Assembly (NCBI GenBank): GCA_041655765.1
Contig: JBBAEU010000003.1
Location: forward strand, 85,903 to 149,902
Source: Brumimicrobium sp041655765
GTDB lineage: Bacteria > Bacteroidota > Bacteroidia > Flavobacteriales_D > Crocinitomicaceae
Direction of reading: 5' to 3'
DNA length: 64,000 nt
Under the pieces are notes generated by a model. The model was not told where the DNA came from. It searched no databases and saw only the letters and a program-made list of their open reading frames with translations. Within the stretch, counting starts at the first letter, position 1, and each line of letters opens with the position of its first letter. The position numbers and the translations under genes were made by a program. This document shows positions 36,912-45,879 of this stretch, in pieces.

Positions 36912-38825
36912 TTATTCAAAATCTGCTGCTGTTTCTTTCACCCTATTTCTTTTTCCGAACTTTTTAAACTCATTTTTAAGACTAATGTGCTGTCTTTCTT
37001 CAACTCCAGACAAATAAACCAGCCCAATTCCTATAAAGAACAGCGGTAAAAGAAACAGCATAAACCCAATATAGAAAAATTGTCTTACCACATTAACCCA
37101 AACGATTGGTTTGTCAGATACATCAGCAAAAACGGGCAATAAAAAATCTGAAAGTCTGTCTAAAACATCCCTAATGTTTGGTTCTCCTAAATGATTTTCA
37201 AAAGAAAAGACAAACGCAAGCGGTTGAGCCAACAAAATAGTTGCCAAGCATAAAAGAGAAAACACAATAAAAGTACTGCTCCATTTTGTTGCAGAAAACG
37301 AAAACCCTGATTTTAGATTTGGTTTTTTATCAAGTCCGACACTGGAAATTGGCAACAATAAAAATGGGAAAATAAAAATTGAAGGAATAAAGATATAAAA
37401 GGGGAGAAACACGGCGAGTGCATAGAAGGGCAAAATGGCAATCAACATTTTAAAAAATCGTTGCCTTACAAATGTTTTGAATTCCGCATCTTTATAAGAT
37501 ATTTTATAGATATTATAAAACGTAATTAACCCAAGAAAAGTAATTGGAACAATCCAAGCAATGGAAACAACAAAGTCTTTTATTCCATTAAAGTTTAGTC
37601 CATTTGGATTTCCAAACAAGATGGAGAGTTGTGCTTCCCAATCAACATAATAAAACATGTTCATATCTTCAAAATGAACAAAAACTTGAAATATCCAAAT
37701 GAATAAAATTGCTGGAAAAACCCACTGAAAATTTTGTCGAATAATTTGCGTAATTGAAAACAAATAAACTTGGAAGGTTTCGCGGAAAACATCTGTATTT
37801 TTTCTAATCTTAAACGGTTTAAAATTGAGTGACTCAAAAATGTTAACGTGTGATTCCTCATATACCTTTTCTGGATATTTTCTTGCTACTAATGCGGGAT
37901 AAATTACATAATAAAACAAAATAAAAGTAAAAGAGAACAGAATTATCATCCATTTTGACCAATCTGGTAAAATTAAATAATGTCTCGTAACATAGCTTTC
38001 TAAAAATCCAGCCATTATAAAAACTGGAATGAGTGACAACATAATTCTAACTCCACGCATTCCATTCATTTGTAGCGACTGCAGTCGGGTATAACTCCCT
38101 GGAAAAAGAAGTCCGTGTCCCAAAGTAAATCCAGCACCAGAAGCAATAATTATGGCAGAAATTTCAAAAGCACCATGAATCCAAATGGTTAAAAATGAAG
38201 TCAACAGTAATCCTTTTAACTTAAACAAGTACTGAAAAACACCAACCATAATTCCATTTTGAAACAAAACAATATGGGTTCCGATAGAAAAAAAAGCACC
38301 TCCAATAAAACAGAGAAGCGCAACAAAGATATTATTCAAGGTAATTTCCAGAAACATTGAACCTTGTGAAGAAGCTCCATAAACACCCAAAGGATTTCCT
38401 TCAACAATGTTTTGTTCAGTCATTTCAATATAGTCTTCCCCCAGAATTTTTGTAGCATAATTAACATCTTGATTTGTAGAAAAAGCACCAATTGCCCCAT
38501 AAATAAGAAACAAGAAAAGGGCAAATAACAAGTTTTTTCTTGCCCTATAAATTTCGAGTGGCAAATCTACTGTCCACGCCTGAATAATGGCTAAAAAAGG
38601 CTCTTTTTTTTGTTTATAAAGTTTTCCATGAACTGCTTGAGTAAGGTTGTTTAAAAAAGACCGAACAATTCGCTTTTCGTAGAAGGTTTGAGCATAACTT
38701 AGATCATTATTAAGTTCAGTATATAGTTCTCTAATCTCTTCAGGGTTTGAAGAGGAAGAGGACAGTTTTTTTTCATAACGAATCCACTTCTCCTTATTTT
38801 GTTCAATAAATTGAGTTTCTTTCAT
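36912..38825 (-). CDS. Stage II sporulation protein M-like (SpoIIM) membrane protein
   Basis: 637 residues with about ten transmembrane helices. The SpoIIM-like region covers residues 95-330 and includes 'GSMFLEITLNNIFVALLCFIGG' (split) and 'IWIHGAFEISAIIIASGAGFTLGHGLLFPG', the conserved H-G-x-E/F-E motif. The organism does not look like a spore former; this family is widespread in the MoxR/DUF4129 neighbourhood of Bacteroidota. The C-terminal 300 residues are a further membrane domain. First gene of the five-gene operon. Confidence 0.85.
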   Translation of the reverse strand: MKETQFIEQNKEKWIRYEKKLSSSSSNPEEIRELYTELNNDLSYAQTFYEKRIVRSFLNNLTQAVHGKLYKQKKEPFLAIIQAWTVDLPLEIYRARKNLLFALFLFLIYGAIGAFSTNQDVNYATKILGEDYIEMTEQNIVEGNPLGVYGASSQGSMFLEITLNNIFVALLCFIGGAFFSIGTHIVLFQNGIMVGVFQYLFKLKGLLLTSFLTIWIHGAFEISAIIIASGAGFTLGHGLLFPGSYTRLQSLQMNGMRGVRIMLSLIPVFIMAGFLESYVTRHYLILPDWSKWMIILFSFTFILFYYVIYPALVARKYPEKVYEESHVNIFESLNFKPFKIRKNTDVFRETFQVYLFSITQIIRQNFQWVFPAILFIWIFQVFVHFEDMNMFYYVDWEAQLSILFGNPNGLNFNGIKDFVVSIAWIVPITFLGLITFYNIYKISYKDAEFKTFVRQRFFKMLIAILPFYALAVFLPFYIFIPSIFIFPFLLLPISSVGLDKKPNLKSGFSFSATKWSSTFIVFSLLCLATILLAQPLAFVFSFENHLGEPNIRDVLDRLSDFLLPVFADVSDKPIVWVNVVRQFFYIGFMLFLLPLFFIGIGLVYLSGVEERQHISLKNEFKKFGKRNRVKETAADFE

Positions 38826-38890
38826 AAACTAAAGCTAAAATAACTTTTTTTTAGAAAGGGACTCAAAAAATATGCGGTTTTAATTTTATC

Positions 38891-39142
38891 TTACTGGCTT
38901 TGACTTATAAAATTCAGCCAAGAGCCTCCGTTTTCACAATCTATTCCCTGAGATTTAAGCCATTGCACGGCGTAACCACTTCTACTTCCAGATGCACAAC
39001 AAAGAATTGGATTCTCCATTGCTTTAATTTCCTCTATGTGTTCAGGAATTTCTGCCAAAGGAATATTAATTGTTCCTTCAGCGTGTCCCATGCTGTATTC
39101 AATGGGTTCTCTAACATCTATTATTGGATTGTTTTCTGCCAT
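38891..39142 (-). CDS. Single-domain rhodanese-like protein
   Basis: 83 residues, one compact rhodanese domain: 'IIDVREPIEYSMGHAEGTINIPL' split at the start, the catalytic loop 'CCASGSRSG' (active Cys followed by a basic loop) and 'WLKSQGIDCENGGSW'. Such proteins carry persulfide sulfur. It has no signal peptide. A TAATTTTG -7 box on the minus strand (39167-39160) lies 18 bp before the ATG. It stands alone. Confidence 0.88.
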   Translation of the reverse strand: MAENNPIIDVREPIEYSMGHAEGTINIPLAEIPEHIEEIKAMENPILCCASGSRSGYAVQWLKSQGIDCENGGSWLNFISQSQ

Positions 39143-39266
39143 TTTAGTTTAATTTAATGCAAAATTAAAGAAAGAAAAGGGGTTAAAAAGTAACTTTAGT
39201 AACACAATGATTGTTTCTTTAATATAAATACCATTCTTCATAAAAACAATGGTATTTGTCAACTTT

Positions 39267-39968
39267 TTAGTGGTTAACAAACTTATAGCCAACGCCTCTT
39301 ATGCTTTGGAATAATTTGGGGTTTTTGGGGTCTTTTTCAAAGATTTTTCGAAACGCTAAGATATAGTTGTCTATCGTTCGGGAAGTTGGTGTTGATTTAT
39401 CATCACTCCACAACTCTTTTAAAATAAAATCTCGGGGCACAACTTCACCTTCATGCTCAAAGAATAATTGAATTAATTCAATTTCTCGTTTAGACAATTC
39501 TATTTTACCTCCATTCTCCCTTTCTACTTCAAAAGTTAACGTATTTACCTTTGAGTCACCAAGTTTAAGAGTTTCATTTTGAATACTTGTTTTTTCTTTT
39601 CTATTGATTAAAATTTTAACCCTCAACAGTAACTCTTCTAAATCAAAAGGTTTTCCTAAGTAATCATCTGCCCCTAATTTTAATCCTTTAATTTTATCAG
39701 AAGAAGTGCCTTTTGCAGACATAAATAAAATAAGGGTTGAAGGCGACTCTTCTTTATATATTTTACAAATATCCCAACCACTAACTTCTGGGAGCATAAC
39801 GTCCAGAATCACCAAATCATAATTATGTAAATTGGGAGCAAATTCAATTGCCTCTTTTCCGTCAGCAATAGATGTTACTTCATACCCTTCCATTTTAAGG
39901 TTTAATTCAATAATCTCATTAAGGTTTCCCTCATCTTCGACAAGCAGTATTTTTTTTAAATTATTCAC
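39267..39968 (-). CDS. OmpR/PhoB-family response regulator (GTG start)
   Basis: 233 residues from GTG at 39968. Receiver domain: acidic pair in 'LLVEDEGNL', phospho-acceptor Asp in 'LVILDVMLPEVSGWD', Ser/Thr switch in 'LILFMSAKG', Lys in 'LGKPFDLEELLLRV'. A winged-helix DNA-binding domain follows ('SKREIELIQLFFEHEGEVV', 'TSRTIDNYILAFRKIF', 'SIRGVGYKF'). The frame is open 171 bp further upstream, inside the channel gene, but receiver domains begin with the NNLKKILLVEDE segment, so GTG is chosen. It overlaps the MscS stop by 8 bp. No histidine kinase gene is adjacent, so the partner is unknown. Confidence 0.92.
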   Translation of the reverse strand: MNNLKKILLVEDEGNLNEIIELNLKMEGYEVTSIADGKEAIEFAPNLHNYDLVILDVMLPEVSGWDICKIYKEESPSTLILFMSAKGTSSDKIKGLKLGADDYLGKPFDLEELLLRVKILINRKEKTSIQNETLKLGDSKVNTLTFEVERENGGKIELSKREIELIQLFFEHEGEVVPRDFILKELWSDDKSTPTSRTIDNYILAFRKIFEKDPKNPKLFQSIRGVGYKFVNH

Positions 39969-41220
39969 TTTGTAAAGAATCTTTAAAATCTTGACCCGTT
40001 GGTCTTTGGAATATTTCCAATCCAAAAAACTCGGCAGCACCAAAAAGGTGATCAAAAATATCCGATTGAGTACCTTCATAATCAACCAAACCAATGGAGT
40101 TAGCAAAACAATATACCTCAAGCGGGATGCCCGATTCATCTGGATCTCTTAATCGTGCTAAAATTGTTTTATCTTGTCTTATTCCAGGATGATTCTCTAA
40201 GTATTTTTGTACATATACTCGGAACACTCCAATGTTTGTCATGCGTCGTCCATTAATAAGCACACTTGTATCAATGTTGTTTTTTTCATTTGATTGGTCT
40301 ATTTCTTTTTGTTTATCTATGATAAAATCTTTAATTAATTCAAAAGTTAAAAACTTTTCTCTTTGTTCTTTGTCAACAAAACGGACACTATTAACAGAAA
40401 TGGGGATTGACCTTTTGATTCTTCTCGCCCCACTTTCTATCATTCCCCGATAGTTTTTAAAACTTTCTGTAACAAAATAGTATGTTGGTACTGTTGAGAT
40501 TGTATTATCCCAGTTCCTTATTTTCACTGTGTCCAAGTTAATGCTAAGTACATTACCATCTGCGTTAAACCTCGGCATTTCTATCCAATCCCCTATTCGA
40601 ACCATATCGTTTGCTGAAATCTGAACGCTAGCAACAAACCCTAAAATGGTATCTTTAAATATAAGGAGTAACACGGCACTTAGCGCACCAAAAGCAGTAA
40701 GAAGGTAAACTGGAGATTTACTAATCATTATAGAAATACCCAAAACCAAAGCGATGATAATTAAAATAATTCTAATCAGCTGAAAATAACTCCCCAAAGG
40801 TCTAGATTCATAGAGTTTTGACTGAGACATGACTTCTTCAACAGCCCTAAGAATTGTTGATATAATTTTATAAAAAACATAAATGATGAAAATATTCACC
40901 AATTTCTCAAAAAACGAAAAGGTTTTCTCCGACTCCTCTAATAAAAAGGGCAGAGCTATTTTCAGGATGATGATGACAATAAATAAAGAAACAGCATTTA
41001 AAAACTTATGCTTTACTAAAAGTGTATTCCATTTCTTTTTGGTTTTTGTCATGATTTTACCTGCGGTATTATTCAGGATAAATCTTGTCAACCAAACCCC
41101 AATAATTACAATGACAGTTGTTGCTATAAGTAATATTAAGAATGAAACATAAGGTATAATCGTTTCATTCCAATTATACTCCCTTAAAAATGATTCTATT
41201 AATTCTTTAAAGTCTATCAC
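39961..41220 (-). CDS. MscS-family mechanosensitive channel (YbdG-like)
   Basis: 419 residues. About five transmembrane helices (20-45, 70-90, 98-120, 138-160, 165-190), then the MscS pore and beta domain: 'GALSAVLLLIFKDTILGFVASVQISANDMVRIGDWIEMP' split near 180, 'VKIRNWDNTISTVPTYYFV', and a C-terminal cytosolic region ('VYCFANSIGLVDYEGTQSDIFDHL'). The YbdG-type insertion after the beta domain is present. The gene is coupled to the response regulator downstream. Confidence 0.9.
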   Translation of the reverse strand: MIDFKELIESFLREYNWNETIIPYVSFLILLIATTVIVIIGVWLTRFILNNTAGKIMTKTKKKWNTLLVKHKFLNAVSLFIVIIILKIALPFLLEESEKTFSFFEKLVNIFIIYVFYKIISTILRAVEEVMSQSKLYESRPLGSYFQLIRIILIIIALVLGISIMISKSPVYLLTAFGALSAVLLLIFKDTILGFVASVQISANDMVRIGDWIEMPRFNADGNVLSINLDTVKIRNWDNTISTVPTYYFVTESFKNYRGMIESGARRIKRSIPISVNSVRFVDKEQREKFLTFELIKDFIIDKQKEIDQSNEKNNIDTSVLINGRRMTNIGVFRVYVQKYLENHPGIRQDKTILARLRDPDESGIPLEVYCFANSIGLVDYEGTQSDIFDHLFGAAEFFGLEIFQRPTGQDFKDSLQSE

Positions 41221-41331
41221 AAGATGTTTTTTAGGATAAAAGTAAGAAGATTAATGAAGAAATTAAAGTTTTAATGTCTCTACTTTTTAAAAATAATTCA
41301 GCAAACTTCTTTTTTAATTAAAATTGTTTAT

Positions 41332-41339
41332 TATCTTTG
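41332..41339 (+). promoter_or_regulatory. -7 box of bcp
   Basis: TATCTTTG, 40 bp before the bcp ATG; the -33 element is not evident. Confidence 0.45.
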
Positions 41340-41379
41340 ATTAAATTCTTGTCAAATTAACGCTTAAACAAACAACAAA

Positions 41380-41841
41380 ATGAATTTAAAAATAGGAAAC
41401 AAAGCTCCAGAATTTATCGGTAAAGACCAAAATGGAAATAAAATTAGTTTAGTAGATTTTTTGGGACAAAAGATAGCGCTTTACTTTTATCCAAAGGATA
41501 TGACACCTGGATGCACAAATCAAGCGTGTAACCTGCGCGATAATTATTCGATCTTACAGAAAAACAAAATTGTTATTATTGGTGTTAGCCCAGATGACGA
41601 ATCACGACACCAAAAATTTATTGATAAACACGACCTTCCTTTTCCATTGATAGCAGATACAGAAAAGGAAATAATAAAATCTTACGGCGTTTGGGGTCCA
41701 AAAAAATTTATGGGAAAAACTTACGATGGTGTACACCGCACAACCTTTCTAATAAATGAAGAAGGAAACATTCATGAGATTATAAAAAAACCAAAAACAA
41801 AAGCTCACGCAGAAGAAATTTTAGAAGCATGGAACCTGTGA
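41380..41841 (+). CDS. bcp: Thioredoxin-dependent peroxiredoxin (Bcp/PrxQ)
   Basis: 153 residues. Reduces hydroperoxides. 'YFYPKDMTPGCTNQACNLRD' gives the peroxidatic Cys in the PxxT/SxxC context and a second Cys five residues later, as in Bcp/PrxQ enzymes; 'GVSPDDESRHQKFIDKHDLPFPLIAD' follows. No signal peptide. It lies 66 bp upstream of recA, and recA has its own -7 box. Confidence 0.95.
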   Translation: MNLKIGNKAPEFIGKDQNGNKISLVDFLGQKIALYFYPKDMTPGCTNQACNLRDNYSILQKNKIVIIGVSPDDESRHQKFIDKHDLPFPLIADTEKEIIKSYGVWGPKKFMGKTYDGVHRTTFLINEEGNIHEIIKKPKTKAHAEEILEAWNL

Positions 41842-41866
41842 GACATGTTTTGTCACACTTGGTTTA

Positions 41867-41874
41867 TAAATTTG
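41867..41874 (+). promoter_or_regulatory. -7 box of recA
   Basis: TAAATTTG, 33 bp before the recA ATG. No clean -33 TTG at normal spacing and no recognisable SOS box. Confidence 0.45.
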
Positions 41875-41907
41875 TACTAATTAACATAAAAAACATATAA
41901 TAACGAT

Positions 41908-42930
41908 ATGGCAGAAAAAAAAGCAAAGATTAACGAAGATAAGCTCAAAGCACTTCAGTTAACAATGGACAAACTGGACAAAACTTATGGTAAAGGTTCA
42001 GTAATGAGATTAGGAGATAGCGCTGTTGAAGACGTAGAGGTTATACCTTCTGGTTCATTAACTTTAGATTTAGCGTTAGGGGTTGGCGGTTATCCAAAAG
42101 GAAGAGTTATTGAAATTTACGGACCAGAATCATCTGGTAAAACAACTTTGGCAATTCATGCAATCGCTGAAGTTCAGAAAAAAGGTGGAATTGCGGCTTT
42201 TGTAGATGCAGAACACGCCTTTGATCGGTTTTATGCGCAAAAATTAGGTGTTGACACAGACGAATTAATCATTTCTCAGCCTGATAATGGTGAACAAGCA
42301 TTAGAAATTGCTGATAATTTAATTCGGTCTGGAGCGGTTGACTTGTTAATCATAGACTCTGTAGCTGCACTTACACCAAAAGCTGAAATCGAAGGTGAAA
42401 TGGGCGACAGCCAAATGGGATTGCAAGCACGATTAATGTCTAAAGCGTTAAGAAAATTAACAGGTTCTATTAATAAAACAGGAACTTGTTGCATTTTCAT
42501 CAACCAGTTGCGAGATAAAATTGGGGTTATGTTTGGAAATCCTGAAACAACAACAGGAGGAAACGCATTGAAGTTTTATTCTTCAGTTAGGGTAGATATT
42601 CGCCGTTCTTCTCAAATTAAAAACGGAGAAGATGTTACTGGAAACCGCACCAAAGTAAAAATTGTCAAAAACAAAGTTGCTCCGCCATTTAGAAAAGCAG
42701 AATTTGACATTATGTATGGTGAAGGAATTTCTAAAGTTGGTGAAATTTTAGACATCGGTGTTGAGTTGAATATTATCAATAAAAGCGGTTCGTGGTTCTC
42801 TTATGGAGAAACAAAATTGGGACAAGGTAGAGATGCTGTAAAACAAATCATCCTTGATAACTTTGAGTTAATGGAAGAACTAGAAAACAAAATTAAAGAA
42901 GCTCTTGCTTCTGAACGGGAGCAAGTGTAA
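41908..42930 (+). CDS. recA: Recombinase RecA
   Basis: 340 residues. Central strand-exchange ATPase. Walker A 'GPESSGKTT' (about 72-80), 'AAFVDAEHAFD', Walker B 'LLIIDSVAALTPKAE', loop L2 'FGNPETTTGGNALKFY', and an acidic C-terminal tail. Full-length and intact. Neighbour to bcp upstream; a strong terminator follows. Confidence 0.98.
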   Translation: MAEKKAKINEDKLKALQLTMDKLDKTYGKGSVMRLGDSAVEDVEVIPSGSLTLDLALGVGGYPKGRVIEIYGPESSGKTTLAIHAIAEVQKKGGIAAFVDAEHAFDRFYAQKLGVDTDELIISQPDNGEQALEIADNLIRSGAVDLLIIDSVAALTPKAEIEGEMGDSQMGLQARLMSKALRKLTGSINKTGTCCIFINQLRDKIGVMFGNPETTTGGNALKFYSSVRVDIRRSSQIKNGEDVTGNRTKVKIVKNKVAPPFRKAEFDIMYGEGISKVGEILDIGVELNIINKSGSWFSYGETKLGQGRDAVKQIILDNFELMEELENKIKEALASEREQV

Positions 42931-42943
42931 TTGCATATCGTTT

Positions 42944-42979
42944 AAAGAGGGTGCTTGATTATCAAGCGCCCTCTTTTTA
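42944..42979 (+). terminator. Terminator of recA
   Basis: A 15-bp stem (42944-42958 with 42962-42976, one G-U) with a TTA loop, followed by T's. Confidence 0.92.
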
Positions 42980-43037
42980 TTTTAATGCTTTTAGCTTTTT
43001 GATAGAACCAAATAAATAAGAAAGTTAAATCAATGAT

Positions 43038-43502
43038 TTATTTATGACTTGGCGCAACTTTGTTCATGTTTTCCAAATATTTAATTGGTTTTGCTGTCCC
43101 TCGGTGACAAAGAACGCATGTAACTCGTGTGATTGTAGAAGGATCTTCCCGTTTTTCCCAATTGAAATAATTAACATTCAATTCATTCGTCATAGTAATC
43201 ATGCTACGAGCATATCCCTTTTCTGGTTTCTCATCACTCACAAAGTCCATATCTTTACCTCTTTTTGTTGGAACATGACAGAAAGAACAATCTACACCCA
43301 AAGCAATGTTGTATCCTTTCATTAAATTCATAAGACTATCGCGAGAAATATCTTGTGGCAAAACTTTTAAGTTTTTAAACTCTCCATCAGAATTCGAAGT
43401 ATAAGCTGTGACTTTCCCCGAAGTAAATGATGATAATCCAATAAATGTAACAACAGCTATAAAAACTCCTGCCAAAATCGTCTTTGTTTTAGTATTTTCC
43501 AT
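43038..43502 (-). CDS. Exported c-type cytochrome with two CxxCH motifs
   Basis: 154 residues from the ATG at 43502 (MENTKTKTILAG). One N-terminal signal/anchor segment (about 8-25), then two haem c motifs, CSFCH and CVLCH, each with a basic residue following. The arrangement ('VLPQDISRDSLMNLMKGYNIALGVDCSFCHVP') is like the 'photosynthetic reaction centre cytochrome c subunit' domain family that occurs in many non-phototrophic Bacteroidota. Role presumed periplasmic electron transfer; partner unknown. Confidence 0.82.
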   Translation of the reverse strand: MENTKTKTILAGVFIAVVTFIGLSSFTSGKVTAYTSNSDGEFKNLKVLPQDISRDSLMNLMKGYNIALGVDCSFCHVPTKRGKDMDFVSDEKPEKGYARSMITMTNELNVNYFNWEKREDPSTITRVTCVLCHRGTAKPIKYLENMNKVAPSHK

Positions 43503-43550
43503 GGTAATAAAATTTAAATGAAACTTCAAGTTACAAGAAATAATTTAATT

Positions 43551-43949
43551 CTAACCAATAATAACACCTTTTTTAAGAATTATCGGTACAATTACATAGT
43601 TTTTAGGATCAATCGACTCGGGAAGAAAAATAAATTTCTTGTCATATAAACGGTTTTTTATCCAAAAACTTACCCAATATTCATTGTTTAAACCAAAAAC
43701 CTCCTTAATAATTGGTTCGATGAGAATAGAAGATTTTGGCTCTACATTCCCCAACAATCTTCTTAAAGTCGATGTTTTTACGTCCCTATCCGTAGAATAA
43801 CCCGTTGATGTAACCAATGTTTGTTCTAAAGCAACCGTTTTATGATTGATTAAATATACATTAAAAACAGGTTCCCCATCATCTCCTTGTTCTTGAATAA
43901 CTGCAACTGAAACCTCCTCAACTTTTGGCCCTCTTAACTTCTCTTTCAT
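43551..43949 (-). CDS. Conserved Bacteroidota protein of unknown function
   Basis: 132 residues, no signal peptide or membrane segment. Pattern 'VYLINHKTVALEQTLVTSTGYSTDRDVKTSTLRRLLGNVEP', then 'EYWVSFWIKNRLYDKKFIFLPESI' reads as a beta-sandwich type domain. I recall similar short proteins in Flavobacteriia, sometimes mislabelled as a phenylalanyl-tRNA synthetase subunit, but no function is supported. It follows the serine hydrolase gene by 18 bp and is last in the run. Confidence 0.65.
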   Translation of the reverse strand: MKEKLRGPKVEEVSVAVIQEQGDDGEPVFNVYLINHKTVALEQTLVTSTGYSTDRDVKTSTLRRLLGNVEPKSSILIEPIIKEVFGLNNEYWVSFWIKNRLYDKKFIFLPESIDPKNYVIVPIILKKGVIIG

Positions 43950-43967
43950 CTTCTTAAAATATATTCG

Positions 43968-45176
43968 TTACTGTTTGATTAGAATTTCATTTAAAATTTC
44001 ATAATAATCAAAAAGATCTTGCGGATGATGCGCTTTATAGCTGTTATTAAACACAAACTCAGGGTCGGATTTTTTATTTTCAGGAATTAGATAAACCCCT
44101 TTTCTATCATGTCCTGTTCGCACCAAAACAGCATCAAGTGAAGGAATTACAACAATGTATTGTCCTAAAATTCCCCGATAATAAACAGCAGGATATTTAG
44201 GGTGATTAAAAATCCAAAAATGCAAACCATAAAATGGCTGAGATTCATTGTACGGAGAAATAATTTCATTTAAAATAGACTCAGATATTATTCTGTTATC
44301 TTTCCATACTCCTTTATTCAAAATCAACTGTCCCATTCTTGCATAGTCGCGTGTGGTTGCATAACCACAACAAAAAGTTTTTTCAATGCCCCCTTCTTTG
44401 TCTAAACTCCATAATAAATCATGTTCAGATTCTATTTTTTTCCATATTTTTTCTTGAAAATATTCTGTTGGAAATATTCCTGTAACTTCTTTTAAAATAA
44501 TTCCCAGAAGTTGACTATTTCCGCTTACATATTCAAATTTTTCACCCGGTTTCCAGTCAAAATGCTTCTTTGTCATCATAGAATATAAGTCAGATGAATA
44601 ATACGCCTCTGCGTTATCCGAAAAAGGATTACTTCCACTTTCCGACCAAACCAATCCACTTGACATCCCCAATAAATCACGAATGGTAACGCCTTCTTCC
44701 TTTTCCAGATGAAATGGCAAATAATCTGAAATTGGATCATCCAAACTTCTGATCTTTCCTTCATCAACAGCAATTCCTATTAACAATCCAATAAAGCTTT
44801 TTGCCATAGAAAATGTGTTGCTTTTAACATTTTTCGTATGTTCATTAAAGTACGTTTCACTCACAATCTTTCCATGCTGAATAATCAAAAATGACGTTGA
44901 ATTGGTTTCATTTAAAACCCTCCTTTGTTCAGTTGAAAGCTCTATAACATTAGTGTCTTTTGTCCATTGAAAAGGAGTTGGCGAATGTTCTGCAATTCGA
45001 ACAGGAAAAACCAAAGAATCATAAATTCCAGGACCTGTTTTTCCTTTTAAATATGTTTCTTGGATTCCTTTATATAAATAGGTTTTTCCTGTCGCAATAA
45101 TGACTAAATTAATCACAAAAACAACAGCAACCACCCAAAAAATAAATTTGCCAAACTTTATTTTGAAAATTCCCAT
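43968..45176 (-). CDS. Serine hydrolase, beta-lactamase/class C-like family
   Basis: 402 residues. One N-terminal transmembrane anchor (about 10-30), then a class C beta-lactamase-like fold: nucleophile in 'TFSMAKSFIGLLIG' (SxxK), 'TIRDLLGMSSGLVW', and 'FEYVSGNSQLLGIIL', where YVS takes the place of the YxN/YxS motif. Members include peptidases and esterases; beta-lactam resistance should not be assumed. It starts 4 bp after lipB ends, so they are co-transcribed. Confidence 0.85.
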   Translation of the reverse strand: MGIFKIKFGKFIFWVVAVVFVINLVIIATGKTYLYKGIQETYLKGKTGPGIYDSLVFPVRIAEHSPTPFQWTKDTNVIELSTEQRRVLNETNSTSFLIIQHGKIVSETYFNEHTKNVKSNTFSMAKSFIGLLIGIAVDEGKIRSLDDPISDYLPFHLEKEEGVTIRDLLGMSSGLVWSESGSNPFSDNAEAYYSSDLYSMMTKKHFDWKPGEKFEYVSGNSQLLGIILKEVTGIFPTEYFQEKIWKKIESEHDLLWSLDKEGGIEKTFCCGYATTRDYARMGQLILNKGVWKDNRIISESILNEIISPYNESQPFYGLHFWIFNHPKYPAVYYRGILGQYIVVIPSLDAVLVRTGHDRKGVYLIPENKKSDPEFVFNNSYKAHHPQDLFDYYEILNEILIKQ

Positions 45177-45180
45177 TCAC

Positions 45181-45879
45181 TTAAATATATGTTAGATCAA
45201 AAACTTGAGCAATGTTTTTTTTTAGTTTTCCTTTTACCTCATCCATGTCAACAGAATACCCAAGCTCATTCTTGATTGATGTTACACCTTTATCTTCGAT
45301 ACCACAGGGAACAATATGATTAAAATAAGACAGGTCTGTATTAACATTAAAACCCATTCCGTGCATTGTAACCCACCTTGACGCCCTCACACCCATGGCG
45401 CAAATTTTACGTTCATTTTCGCTGTTTTTACCAATCCAAACGCCTGTTTTACCTTCAACCCTACTCCCTTTTATTCCATAGTCAGCAATTGTTAAAATTA
45501 CGGCTTCTTCCAAATATCGCATATATTTATGAATATCTGAAAAAAAATACGTGTCTAAATCAAAAATTGGGTATCCAACAATTTGTCCGGGTCCATGATA
45601 AGTAATGTCTCCGCCTCTGTTAGTTTTATAATATGTAGCATCAATTTCCTCCAGTTTTTCTGGAGAAAGCAACAAATTGTGTAAATCACCACTTTTTCCT
45701 AACGTATAAACGTGTGGGTGTTCGCAGAATAGAAGATAATTCTTTGTGGGTTCAGTAGTTTCGTTTTTACGTAATGCTATTTTTGTGTCAACGTTTTTTT
45801 TAAATAATTCTTCCTGATAATTCCACGCATCTTTATAGTCAACAAGACCCAAATCTTTAAAAATAACGTTCGTTACCAT
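45181..45879 (-). CDS. lipB: Octanoyl-[ACP]-protein N-octanoyltransferase LipB
   Basis: 232 residues. Transfers octanoate from ACP to lipoyl domains, first step of lipoate synthesis. Motifs: 'LLFCEHPHVYTLGKSGD', 'NRGGDITYHGPGQIVGYPI', and the catalytic region 'CAMGVRASRWVTMHGMGFNV'. The start overlaps the upstream isomerase stop by one base (TAATG). Confidence 0.95.
   Translation of the reverse strand: MVTNVIFKDLGLVDYKDAWNYQEELFKKNVDTKIALRKNETTEPTKNYLLFCEHPHVYTLGKSGDLHNLLLSPEKLEEIDATYYKTNRGGDITYHGPGQIVGYPIFDLDTYFFSDIHKYMRYLEEAVILTIADYGIKGSRVEGKTGVWIGKNSENERKICAMGVRASRWVTMHGMGFNVNTDLSYFNHIVPCGIEDKGVTSIKNELGYSVDMDEVKGKLKKNIAQVFDLTYI

Noticed and set aside
41838..41862. GTGA ... TCAC symmetry upstream of recA as a LexA/SOS box
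   Set aside because: Only four bases of each arm match and no lexA-type consensus is recognisable for this lineage.
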